Shown piece after piece: positions 1-8,233 of a DNA stretch of 64,000 nt (its first letter is position 1; the number at the start of each line of letters is the position of its first letter). The notes under the pieces are model-generated. The model saw only the letters and a program-made list of their open reading frames with translations, made no database searches and had not been told where the DNA came from. Both the position numbers and the translations under genes were made by a program. Source of the DNA: CAVUBL01 sp963739795 (GTDB lineage Bacteria > Acidobacteriota > Thermoanaerobaculia > Multivoradales > DATKCC01); assembly GCA_963739795.1 (NCBI GenBank), contig CAVUBL010000007.1:372001-436000 (forward strand). Direction: 5' to 3'.

Positions 1-84
1 CTCTACGCGGTCGAGCACGGGCTCGCCCGGCTCGACGAACGCTCCCGAGAGAGCAGCAACCGAGGCGCTCGCGCGCCGGGCTCG

Positions 85-822
85 TCAGGCCTCGGCCTGG
101 GCCTTGAGCTTCTTGTAGATCTCTTTGAGCTGCTTGTTGAGCTCGGCGGGCGGCAGGCTGTCGAGGGGGGTGTTCGGGTCGTTGACCGCCTGGAACCGCT
201 CGATGGGGGTCTCTTCGTAAGTGCTCTCGCTGAGGGCGATCCAGAGGATCGACACCCCGTCCTTCTCAGCCTGCTCCAGAACCGGCGTCAGCTCCTCGCT
301 GGGGATGAAGTCCGAGGTCAGGAAGTTCTGGCTCACCAGGAGCACCGCCATCTTGGCCGAGGCCATGGCGTCCTTGATCTCCTGGCGCCAGTCCTCGCCC
401 GGCTCGATCTTGGAGTCGTCCCAGAAGTCCAGCAGCCCGCTCTGCTCGAGGGGCTTGAGCCACTTCTTGAGCTTCTCGAGCCACTCGCGGTCCTCGTGGC
501 TGTAGCTGATGAAGACCTTCTTGCGCACGTTGACGAGCGTGGCCGCGAAGTGCATGAAGTAGATCTCGTGCTCGTCCGGATCGATCTCGAAAGTGATCTC
601 GACGGGTGGCGAGGGATGCATGTAGACCTTCACCCGGCCGTCGCGCGAGATCGAACGGCAGCGCTTCTCGTAGGCCTCCGGGTTCGCGCACAGATCGTCC
701 ACCAGGTCGAAGACCACGACCTGGAGGTCCAGGGGGAGCTGCTTGCGCGAGGCGATGGCCTCCTTCGACTGCTTCGCGCCGTAGGCGGTGAACTCGACAC
801 TCGGGGTTACGGGATCAGGCAT
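85..822 (-). CDS. TIR-domain protein with possible RelE/ParE-like N-terminal domain
   Basis: This 245-residue protein has a C-terminal TIR domain at about residues 102-215. It opens with VFISYSHED, continues with a WDDSKIEPGEDW segment, and has an acidic SEEL motif (Glu176/177) where TIR NADases carry the catalytic glutamate. Bacterial TIR domains of this type usually cleave NAD+ or make cyclic ADP-ribose signals, so that activity is a family-based inference. Residues 1-97 are a separate small alpha/beta domain whose pattern (basic RSISRDGRVKVYMHP, then an acidic strand, then EIYFMHFA) resembles RelE/ParE toxins, but I cannot confirm this. There are no membrane segments. It is the last gene of a four-gene minus-strand operon and overlaps the upstream membrane-protein gene by 8 bp. 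The TIR call is firm; the N-terminal assignment is tentative. Confidence 0.85.
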   Translation of the reverse strand: MPDPVTPSVEFTAYGAKQSKEAIASRKQLPLDLQVVVFDLVDDLCANPEAYEKRCRSISRDGRVKVYMHPSPPVEITFEIDPDEHEIYFMHFAATLVNVRKKVFISYSHEDREWLEKLKKWLKPLEQSGLLDFWDDSKIEPGEDWRQEIKDAMASAKMAVLLVSQNFLTSDFIPSEELTPVLEQAEKDGVSILWIALSESTYEETPIERFQAVNDPNTPLDSLPPAELNKQLKEIYKKLKAQAEA

Positions 823-2068
823 TGGTCGCGACCTCGGGCTGCGCGGCGCCGGCCTCGCCGGGAGGTCCGACGGAGAGAATCCTCACCTGCTGGAGCGGTT
901 CGTCCAGCTCGTAGCGAATCTCGAGAGCGGTCCCCTCCACGGCGAGTCGATACCGCCCCTTCAACGACTCGGCGGTCGCTCCCTCGGGTCGGGGATCGAC
1001 CGACAGGTCGCCGATCAGCGACTCGACGAGCACCCGTTCCCGCGCCGCGAGTCCCTCGATCTGGGACCGCGCCGCCAGGGTCTTGAACGTGGTGAACCCC
1101 GCGGCCCCTCGATCCCGGGCGCCCTCGATCGCCACCGCTCGTTGCTCGCGGATCAGGGTCGTCTGGACCCGCTCGAGGCGGAGCGCCTGAGCGGAGGAGA
1201 GGCTCACGAAGGACTCTCCCGCCTCTCGCCCCTCCCCGCGCCGGCGGTCGAGGGACCGGCCCAGCAGGTCCACGTCCTCGATCAGCCGCATGCGCTCCTG
1301 CAGCCAGCCGATGTACCGGTTCGCCAGCAGCAGGAGACCCGGCAACAGCAGCACCAGGACGACCGGCAGGGCGTAGTAGATGCCCCAGACCATCCAGGGG
1401 CTCTCGGCGCGGGAGCTGCCCAGGCTGGAGACGGCCACCCCGAAGAAGACGGCCACCGCGACGATGATCGCGGCGAGCACCCAGAAGCCGATGCGCGCGA
1501 CCTGGAACGGAAGCCGCTTGCCCGAGCGGATCAGGTACGCCGGCCCGCCGAGGACGACGAGCGCGACGGCCACCCGCCACCAGGCGAGGCCTTTGGTCAT
1601 CGCCAGAACCACGCTCAGCGCCACGAAGATCAGGAGGCCGCCCGCGAGGACCCGGAGCCAGTACTCCGCCCGCGAGCTCCTGCGGGGCGCCGGCACCACG
1701 CTCCGCTCCTCGGGCAGCAGACGCCGGAGCCTGCGATCGAGCCGAGCCTGGCGCACGACCAGGCGGATGAGAGGGACGTTCAGGGGGATGAGGATGATGA
1801 GCGAGGCGAGGGCCAGCACGAGCAGGGCGCACCCGGTCCAGAAGAGGCGCTCGCTGGCGAAGAAGTCGTCGAGGGCCGGATCGGACAAGAGCCAGCCGGC
1901 GACGAGCACGATCGGGATCGTGTAGACCGCGATGCGAAGGAGGCCGAAGCAGACGCGGTGGAACTTCGAGAGCTTCGCCTTCTCGTACTCGTCCTTGAGT
2001 GCGGCGAGGAGCTTCTCGAGCTTCGAGACATCGACGCGATAGGTGGCGGCGGCGTTGGCCTGCGCCAT
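815..2068 (-). CDS. Polytopic membrane protein of the TIR/patatin operon
   Basis: The predicted protein has 417 residues. It starts with a charged cytoplasmic stretch (about 45 residues, rich in Lys/Glu). About six hydrophobic segments then follow up to roughly residue 260, including IPIVLVAGWLL, CALLVLALASLIILI and YALPVVLVLLLPGLLLLA. The last 150 residues are soluble and hydrophilic. I recognise no named family. The ATG at 2068 follows a GAAGGACGG purine-rich site and gives a protein without a long arginine-rich shadow extension. It lies 67 bp downstream of the nucleotide-transferase-like gene and overlaps the TIR gene by 8 bp, which implies co-translation. By position it could be a membrane anchor, sensor or pore for the operon; this is inferred from context only. 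Confidence 0.8.
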   Translation of the reverse strand: MAQANAAATYRVDVSKLEKLLAALKDEYEKAKLSKFHRVCFGLLRIAVYTIPIVLVAGWLLSDPALDDFFASERLFWTGCALLVLALASLIILIPLNVPLIRLVVRQARLDRRLRRLLPEERSVVPAPRRSSRAEYWLRVLAGGLLIFVALSVVLAMTKGLAWWRVAVALVVLGGPAYLIRSGKRLPFQVARIGFWVLAAIIVAVAVFFGVAVSSLGSSRAESPWMVWGIYYALPVVLVLLLPGLLLLANRYIGWLQERMRLIEDVDLLGRSLDRRRGEGREAGESFVSLSSAQALRLERVQTTLIREQRAVAIEGARDRGAAGFTTFKTLAARSQIEGLAARERVLVESLIGDLSVDPRPEGATAESLKGRYRLAVEGTALEIRYELDEPLQQVRILSVGPPGEAGAAQPEVATNA

Positions 2069-2135
2069 CTCGGACCGTCCTTCCTGGCGTGCGTGGCTTC
2101 GTGAACTGTGAAACGATTCTACCTCGACCGACTCC

Positions 2136-4133
2136 TCACTCGAGAAGCTTCTTGGCGTCGAGGACCACCGCCCTCCCGCCTCGGCTGCGGACCGTCTCCA
2201 CCATGTGGGCGGTGCCCCCGGGGCCGTCGCCCGCCTCGCCGTTCCAGAGAGCGACGACGACGACGCGGGAGGATCCCTGGGCCAGGGCGTTGTGGAGCAG
2301 CCAGAGGTTGCAGCGCTGCCAGACCGAGTAGCCCGGCTTGGAGGCGAGCCAGTCCGGCACCTCGAGACGGTCGCCCAAGGTGCGGGTGGGGAGCCGTTCC
2401 AGGAGGCGATCGAAGCGCTCCACCCACTCCGGCCCGGCGTCGGCCACCGAGGCGGCGACGTAGGCGCCCCTCGGGGCGGCGAGGTAGACGGTGCTGGGGA
2501 TGCCCTGCTCGGCGCAGATCTCGTGGAAGAGGAGGTCGCCGCCGCTCGCGCCCCCGGCGAGGCCCACCACCGCTCCGTCGGCGCCCGCGTGCTCGCGCTC
2601 CACCGCCTCGGAGACCATGCGGCGGGCCTCGGCCTCGGCCTCCGGGGTGGCCGGGAAGCGGGGTACCTTCCGGCCGGGCGCGTCCAGGCGGTGGCCGGAG
2701 AAGACCAGGATTCGGGCCGGGCCGGGCGGCGGCTCCGCGACCGGCCCCAAGCGCGCCCGGGCCTCGGCGATCGCCTCTTCGGCGGCTTCGACCGCCGGCC
2801 CGAGGATTCCCAGATCGCGGTAGAGGTCGAGCTGCCGGCCCGTGGCGTCGACGTCGAAGGCCGACGCCTCCGCAAGGGCCTGCCGATAGCATCTCGCCAC
2901 CCAGCCGGCGGCCTTGCCGGCGAGCAGGGCGGAATCGGCTTCGCTGATCCCGAGCCAGACGTCCGCCTTGCCGCAGCGGTGCGCGGAGGCGAAGGCGAGC
3001 TCGAGCCCCACCTCCAGCTTTCGGCACAGGGCCTCGAGCCCAGTTTCCGCCTCCCCGGCTTCCTTCTCCGACGGCCAGAGACTCTGCCAGACCTCGGGCT
3101 CCGCCCCGGCGAGCTCCGCCTCGACCCGCGCCAGGGCCAGGGCGTTGAGGCCCGGGTAGTAGTGGCGAAGGTCGTGCTCGAACCCCTCGAAGTAGGCGTC
3201 CCGAGAGCGGTGGAGGAAGGGCGACTCGAGGGCCCGGCGGCGGCGCTCGCCTTCCGGCGCCCCCTGCCACTCCGCGCGCCAGCGGGTCTTCTCGTTGCTT
3301 CCCCGGAGAGCCAGGAGCTCGGCCCGCCGGGGGTCGTCCGGCCCCAGCGCGTCGAGGGCCCTCGCCATGGCCTGGTCCGAGCTCACCAGGTCGCCCAGTC
3401 GCTGGTAGACGGTGGCGAGCCTCGTGTCGGCCTCGACATCGCTGTCGGTCACGGCCCGAATCCGTTCCCAGGTGATCCGCGCGTCGTCGTGGTTCCGGAG
3501 CTCGAACTGCCGGCGACCCACCTCCCGCAAGCCCGCCCGCTCCCAGTCCAGCCCTCCGATCTCCTCGGCGAAGAGCCCCAGGTCTCCGGCCTGGCCCTCC
3601 TTGCCGGCCCGCTCCACCGCCTCCTGGAAACCCCGCGGCACCGGCACGAGCTGCTCGAGCTCGGGCGCCGGGAGCCGGGGCAGGAGCTGATAGACCGGGC
3701 TGTCCTTGTCCCCGGAGGCGAGGCTCCGGCCGAGGGCCTCCACCAGGTCCGCACGCCGCGCTCCGGGATCGGCCGGGTCGTAGGCGAAGTAGCGGTCGGT
3801 CTTGAGATCGAAGGGCACCTCCTTGCCGCGCTCGACCCGGCCTCGGAGGAGGAAGGTCACACGCTCGCGCAGGGCCTGGCGGATGCCCAGCTCGTAAAAG
3901 ACGTTGGCGTTGTGGAGGGTGATGTCGGCCAGCACCAGGTCGGCGGCGAGGAGGCGCTGGAACATGTCGGTCCGGATGTTGCCCTGCTCGACGATCTCGG
4001 CCGTGGTGCGCCCGAGGATACCGAGCTCGACAAGGGCGGGAGCCAGGAGCTCCGCCTCGACCCGATCGAAGTCGATCCCCTCCTTGACGCCGAACGGCCG
4101 GACGATGAAGGCGTTCCGGGGCAGAGGCGTCAT
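2136..4133 (-). CDS. Nucleoside deoxyribosyltransferase-like / TRAFs-binding-like multidomain protein
   Basis: This 665-residue soluble protein has three visible parts. Residues 5-150 resemble the nucleoside 2-deoxyribosyltransferase or TIR-like fold: FIVRPFG, then NIRTDMFQRLLAADLVLADIT, then ANVFYELGIRQAL. Residues about 170-460 are helical and repeat-like and resemble the TRAFs-binding (DUF4071) region seen beside such N-termini. Residues 473-665 form another Rossmann-like domain (ILVFSGHRLD, GADGAVVGLAGGASGGDLLF, then SRVVVVALWNG) that recalls SLOG/TIR-like nucleotide sensors. The ATG overlaps the patatin stop codon as ATGA, so the two are translationally coupled. A role in nucleotide sensing or cleavage inside a signalling or defence module is an inference. 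Domain names rest on pattern memory, not on a search. Confidence 0.75.
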   Translation of the reverse strand: MTPLPRNAFIVRPFGVKEGIDFDRVEAELLAPALVELGILGRTTAEIVEQGNIRTDMFQRLLAADLVLADITLHNANVFYELGIRQALRERVTFLLRGRVERGKEVPFDLKTDRYFAYDPADPGARRADLVEALGRSLASGDKDSPVYQLLPRLPAPELEQLVPVPRGFQEAVERAGKEGQAGDLGLFAEEIGGLDWERAGLREVGRRQFELRNHDDARITWERIRAVTDSDVEADTRLATVYQRLGDLVSSDQAMARALDALGPDDPRRAELLALRGSNEKTRWRAEWQGAPEGERRRRALESPFLHRSRDAYFEGFEHDLRHYYPGLNALALARVEAELAGAEPEVWQSLWPSEKEAGEAETGLEALCRKLEVGLELAFASAHRCGKADVWLGISEADSALLAGKAAGWVARCYRQALAEASAFDVDATGRQLDLYRDLGILGPAVEAAEEAIAEARARLGPVAEPPPGPARILVFSGHRLDAPGRKVPRFPATPEAEAEARRMVSEAVEREHAGADGAVVGLAGGASGGDLLFHEICAEQGIPSTVYLAAPRGAYVAASVADAGPEWVERFDRLLERLPTRTLGDRLEVPDWLASKPGYSVWQRCNLWLLHNALAQGSSRVVVVALWNGEAGDGPGGTAHMVETVRSRGGRAVVLDAKKLLE

Positions 4134-5308
4134 CCGGAGCTCGTCGCCAGGGCGCCGAAGTCGGCCATCCGCACGTCCCGCGCCGCGGCGACCCGGCCGA
4201 TCCGACGCAGGTCGTCGATCCGGTCGACGGCGTCCAGGGCCTGGACCTTCTCGGGCTCGATGCCGGAGAGGCCGAGCGCGGCGAGTGAGGTGGCGGTGAG
4301 CTCCGGCTGGTAGCGGGCGTAGAGGAAAGCGCGCCCGAGGTTGCGCTCGAGAGGGATCGGCTCGCCCGCCTCGTCCCGGGGGATCAGGTCACCTACCTCC
4401 CGGTCGATCACGTCGCCGTAGACGCACCGGCCGAAGACCCGGCAGTTGATGTCCTGCTCGATGCCGGCGCCGTTCATGAGGGCCCCGAGCACCCCCTTGC
4501 CGGTGGCCAGGAGGTGGCTCTCGGGGGCGTCCGCGGTGGTGCCCAGGACCGGCGCCGCGCCGGTGCCCACCGAGACCAGCATCAGCTTGTCCTCGCCCGC
4601 GGGCCACCCGAGGCGGTACTCGGGCTGGGTCGCCATCCGGTAGAGGACGAGCGCCGGGTTGTTGTAGGGCGTGACGCCGCCGTCGACGAAGACGAACGCC
4701 TTGGTCGGATCGTCGGGGTCCCACTCGATGACCTCGGGGGGGAAGAAGACCGGGGCCGCGGTGCTCGCCCGCACCAGGCGCCAGAGGGGGATCTTGAGAT
4801 TGCAGTCGGGGCGCCCCGGGTCGTTGTAGCGGGCGAGGGGGTTGCTCGAGATCGGCCAGGGCGAGTCGGTGGTGGCGTTGCGGGTCACCACCAGGAGCAG
4901 GCAACGGAGGTTCTCCGGGAAGAGGTTGGTGTCGGCGCCGAAGACCTCCTGGAGCTTCTTCTTCAGCGGATCAGCCTCGTAGAGGTGCTTCCAGCGCTGC
5001 CAGAGGGCCGCCTTGTCGAACATCTGCGGGCCGACCGAGACGTAGAAGTCCAGGAGCTCGGCGACCGACATCCCCCGGGCAAGGCCGGCGGCGATGATCG
5101 CTCCGGTGCTGGTGCCCCCGATGTAGTCGAAGAAGTCCGAGAGGCGAAACCCCGGCCCTGCACCGCGGAGCTCGCGGAGCTGGCGCTCGATCTCGGCCAG
5201 GGTCTCGAGGGTCATGGCGCCGCGGATGCCGCCGCCGTCCAGGGCCAGCAGACGGCGGGGACCGGACCGGGCGAAGCGCTCGCTCAACGGACCCCATAGG
5301 TCGCCCAT
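4130..5308 (-). CDS. Patatin-like phospholipase (CapV-type effector candidate)
   Basis: The 392-residue protein carries the complete patatin signature. The oxyanion loop DGGGIRG is at residues 24-30, the nucleophile elbow GGTSTG has Ser67, and the catalytic-dyad Asp209 lies in VDGG. Members hydrolyse acyl esters of phospholipids; bacterial versions act as membrane-degrading effectors in CBASS and related immune systems, or as ordinary lipases. There is no signal peptide, which favours a cytoplasmic enzyme attacking the inner membrane. The ATG at 5308 has a GGGAGG site 7 nt upstream and is the first gene of the operon. The 93-bp gap to the divergent gene at 5402 must contain its promoter. The function of the family is firm; an immune role is inferred from the TIR and membrane neighbours. 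Confidence 0.9.
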   Translation of the reverse strand: MGDLWGPLSERFARSGPRRLLALDGGGIRGAMTLETLAEIERQLRELRGAGPGFRLSDFFDYIGGTSTGAIIAAGLARGMSVAELLDFYVSVGPQMFDKAALWQRWKHLYEADPLKKKLQEVFGADTNLFPENLRCLLLVVTRNATTDSPWPISSNPLARYNDPGRPDCNLKIPLWRLVRASTAAPVFFPPEVIEWDPDDPTKAFVFVDGGVTPYNNPALVLYRMATQPEYRLGWPAGEDKLMLVSVGTGAAPVLGTTADAPESHLLATGKGVLGALMNGAGIEQDINCRVFGRCVYGDVIDREVGDLIPRDEAGEPIPLERNLGRAFLYARYQPELTATSLAALGLSGIEPEKVQALDAVDRIDDLRRIGRVAAARDVRMADFGALATSSG

Positions 5309-5401
5309 GTCGTCACCTCCCGGGAGGGATTCTCTCAGAAACTACTGAAAGCAGAGTGCCGGGTCAACCTCCCCAGGCGCGCTCCCGGATAGGATGACGG
5401 T

Positions 5402-6694
5402 GTGACGGACGCCGCCGGTCGCGACCTCGACCTCGTCCTGTGGGGGGCCACCGGGTTCACCGGCCGCTTGGTGGCCCACCACTTGACACGCCACGGCAAG
5501 GACGTGCGCTGGGCCCTCGGCGGGCGGAGCCCCGAGAAGCTCGAAGCCCTCCGCGGCGAGCTGGCGGCGCTGCGGCCCGAGGCCCGGGACCTGCCCCTCG
5601 TGGTGGGCGACAGCCTCGATGCGCGATCCCTCGAGCCGATCGTGCGGCGGGCCCGGGTGGTGTGCACGACCGTGGGCCCGTACGCCCTCTACGGCACCCC
5701 CCTCGTCAGCCTGTGTGCCGAGCTCGGCACCGACTACTGCGACCTCGCCGGCGAGGTCGCCTGGATGCGCCGCAACGTCGACCGGTTTCACGAGCGGGCG
5801 TGCCGGAGCGGCGCCCGGATCGTCCACTGCTGCGGCTTCGACTCGATCCCTTCGGATCTCGGCACGCTGCTCGCCCACCGGCGCCTCGCCGAGGAGGGCG
5901 CACGCCTCGCCCGGGCGAGGCTCCGGGTGCGGCGACTCGATGGGCGGATGAGCGGCGGCACGGTGGCGACCCTGTTCGAGACCGTGGCGGAGGCGCGGCG
6001 CGATCCAGGGGCCCGGAGGATCCTCCTCGACCCCTACGCCCTCGTCCCCGCGGGCGAGCGCCGCGGCCCGGACCGCAACGGGGGCTCCGGCCCCTGGCGC
6101 GACCGGGACCGCGGGATGTGGACCGCGCCCTTCCTGATGGCCATGATCAACACCCGGGTGGTCCGCCGCTCGAACGCCCTCCTGGGCTACCCCTACGGCG
6201 AGGACTTCCGCTACGACGAGCGGGTCGATACCGGGAGGGGGTTTCGCGGCCGGCTCCGGGCGCGCCTGCTGTCGACCGGCCTCTCCGCCTTCACCGCGGG
6301 CGCCGCCGTGGCCCCCACCGCCTGGCTGCTGCGCCGCTTCTTCCTTCCCGACCCCGGTGAGGGACCGTCTGCCGCCGAGCGCGAGAGCGGCGGGTTCCGG
6401 ATCGAGATCCTCGGCGACGGGCTCCCCACGGCCGGCCCCGAGGAAGAGGGCAAGGAAGGCCCCGGAGCGGCCCGGCGCCCCCTCCGCGTCCGGGTGGCGG
6501 TGTCGGCCGGGCTCGACCCCGGCTACGGCGCCACCGCACCCATGCTCGGCGAGTCCGCCCTCTGCCTGGCGCGGGGAGAGGCCGAGGGTCTGAAGAGCGG
6601 AGTCCTCACCCCGGCCTCGGCCCTGGGCCTGCCCCTCGTCGAGCGCCTCCGACCCGTGGGCGTCACCTTCGAGGCGACCCTCGAGAAGCCGTAA
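5402..6694 (+). CDS. Saccharopine dehydrogenase-like NAD(P)-dependent oxidoreductase
   Basis: This 430-residue protein begins with a Rossmann nucleotide-binding motif, VLWGATGFTGRLVAHHL (residues 12-28), followed by a GGRSPEKL segment. It continues with VGPYALYGTPLVSLCAELGTDYCDLAGEV and CGFDSIPSDLG, which are typical of the saccharopine dehydrogenase-like/trans-acting enoyl reductase family (human SCCPDH-like). The substrate is unknown; relatives reduce carbonyl or enoyl groups in amino-acid or lipid metabolism. A hydrophobic stretch near residue 295 could contact membrane. It starts with GTG, diverges from the patatin operon and is followed after about 50 bp by a serine hydrolase gene in the same direction. 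The length is normal for the family. Confidence 0.85.
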   Translation: MTDAAGRDLDLVLWGATGFTGRLVAHHLTRHGKDVRWALGGRSPEKLEALRGELAALRPEARDLPLVVGDSLDARSLEPIVRRARVVCTTVGPYALYGTPLVSLCAELGTDYCDLAGEVAWMRRNVDRFHERACRSGARIVHCCGFDSIPSDLGTLLAHRRLAEEGARLARARLRVRRLDGRMSGGTVATLFETVAEARRDPGARRILLDPYALVPAGERRGPDRNGGSGPWRDRDRGMWTAPFLMAMINTRVVRRSNALLGYPYGEDFRYDERVDTGRGFRGRLRARLLSTGLSAFTAGAAVAPTAWLLRRFFLPDPGEGPSAAERESGGFRIEILGDGLPTAGPEEEGKEGPGAARRPLRVRVAVSAGLDPGYGATAPMLGESALCLARGEAEGLKSGVLTPASALGLPLVERLRPVGVTFEATLEKP

Positions 6695-6744
6695 CCGCGC
6701 GCGGCGCTTCTGCGTAGGACCGGGTGAACCCCGGAGGCCCCTCC

Positions 6745-8163
6745 ATGAAGCTCTCGCGCGGCAAGAAGATCCTCGTCTTCCTCGCTCTCCTCGTCGTCTT
6801 GGTGGGGATCGGAGGCGGCTTGGCCTGGTTTCGGTCGCGGCCGGAGCCTCCCGACACCCGGTTCACGGGCGCCTACCGTCTCGGCGACGGACGCCTGGCC
6901 ATCGTCACCCCCCGGGAGGGTCCGACGCTGCGGTTGCGCATCCCCGCCACTGGCGAGAGCCTGCCCCTCTTCCCGGTCGGCTCAGGTGGCGAGCTCCGTT
7001 TCGAGGTCGGTACCGGGTGGAACGAGCGCACGCCGGTCGACGGGGAGCTGCGGTTCGAGATGGGGCAGGATGGGCGGCCGCGGGGCTTCACCTGGGCGGA
7101 GCGGTCGGCTGTCCGCCTCGATCTGCCCGAGGAGGGGATCTGGATTCGCAGCGGGGACCTCCGCCTGCGGGGCAAGCTCGTCGTGCCCCTCGGCCCCGGT
7201 CCCCATCCCGGGGTCGTCCTGGTCCACGGCTCGGAGGCCTACAGCGCGGTCGACTTCTACCCCGACCCCTATCTGTTCGCGGCCCACGGCCTCGCCACCC
7301 TGGTCTTCGACAAGCGGGGGACCGGGGGCTCGGACGGCACCTACACCCAGAACTTCCACGTCCTGGCGCGGGACGTCGTCGCCGCGGTGGCGGCGCTCCG
7401 CCGCCGGCCGGAGGTCGACGCCGGGCGTATCCAGCTCGAAGGCGGCAGCCAGGCGGGCTGGATCATCCCCCTCGCCGCCGCCGAGGACGGGAGGATCGAG
7501 AGCCTCCTGGTCGACTACGGCCCTATGGTCGCGGTCGCCCAGGAGGACCGCTGGGGCTACGTCTACCAGCTTCGCGAGAAGGGCTTCGGCGAGGAGGCGA
7601 TCCGGCAGGCGGACCGGCTCCAAGACGCTCTCGACGCCACCTTCCGCCACCGGGAGGGCGCCTGGGGCGCGCTGGGGCGGGCCCGCGACCGGGCGCGGGG
7701 CACGGACTGGTTCGAGGCGGCGCGAGGGAGCGACTCGGCCCTCGGCTTCCTGGCCGACCACCCGCGGGTGCCCCTCTGGGCTGCTCCACCTCTACGCCTG
7801 GTGGAAGCTCCGGCCGGTCGACGGCGCACCGTTCTCCGAGCGCTTCTACGACCCGGTGCCGACGATGGCCGGCCTCGACGTGCCGAGCCTCTGGATCTTC
7901 GGTGGCGAGGACCACTCCATGCCCAGCGGCTGGTCCATGGATCAGCTCGAGAAGCTCCAGGCCGCGGGGCGCCCCATCCGGATCCTCCTCTATCCCCACG
8001 CCGACCACGGCATCGTCCGCTTCCGGGACCTTCCAGGCGGCACTCGCCGCGTCCTCGGCTACGAGCCGACCTACATGAGTGCGCGCAGGTCGCCTGGCTG
8101 CGCTACCAGAGCGGCCTCGATCCCACCCTCGACCAGCCCGCCGGAGCGCCGCCGGTCCGGTGA
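6745..8163 (+). CDS. Membrane-anchored alpha/beta hydrolase interrupted by two compensating frameshifts
   Basis: The start at 6745 is preferred over a GTG at 6724 because GGAGG lies 7 nt upstream. The N-terminus has a signal-anchor (ILVFLALLVVLVGIGGGLAW). A hydrolase core follows with VVLVHGSEAYS, VFDKRGTGGSDG and the nucleophile elbow LEGGSQAGW. Near position 7780 the homologous frame shifts: one extra G appears to follow CTCTGG, and HLYAWWKLRPVDG and FGGEDHSMP (the Asp region) and YPHADHGI (the His) are then read in the next frame. Around 8085 the original frame returns at VAWLRYQSG. One extra and one missing base about 305 bp apart would restore a normal protein, so this is either sequencing error or a decayed gene. 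The same-frame reading stays open only because of high GC. Confidence 0.7.
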   Translation: MKLSRGKKILVFLALLVVLVGIGGGLAWFRSRPEPPDTRFTGAYRLGDGRLAIVTPREGPTLRLRIPATGESLPLFPVGSGGELRFEVGTGWNERTPVDGELRFEMGQDGRPRGFTWAERSAVRLDLPEEGIWIRSGDLRLRGKLVVPLGPGPHPGVVLVHGSEAYSAVDFYPDPYLFAAHGLATLVFDKRGTGGSDGTYTQNFHVLARDVVAAVAALRRRPEVDAGRIQLEGGSQAGWIIPLAAAEDGRIESLLVDYGPMVAVAQEDRWGYVYQLREKGFGEEAIRQADRLQDALDATFRHREGAWGALGRARDRARGTDWFEAARGSDSALGFLADHPRVPLWAAPPLRLVEAPAGRRRTVLRALLRPGADDGRPRRAEPLDLRWRGPLHAQRLVHGSAREAPGRGAPHPDPPLSPRRPRHRPLPGPSRRHSPRPRLRADLHECAQVAWLRYQSGLDPTLDQPAGAPPVR

Positions 8164-8233
8164 CGAGCCGCCGGGGGAAAAGCGAGTCAGACTCGGGAGA
8201 GTACGCCGTCGAAGCGGAGTCCAGCCGGGAGGC

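Noticed and set aside
1..84. Possible C-terminal end of a plus-strand gene (LYAVEHGLARLDERSRES)
   Set aside because: The stretch is too short and the frame does not end in a stop nearby but runs antisense into the TIR gene.
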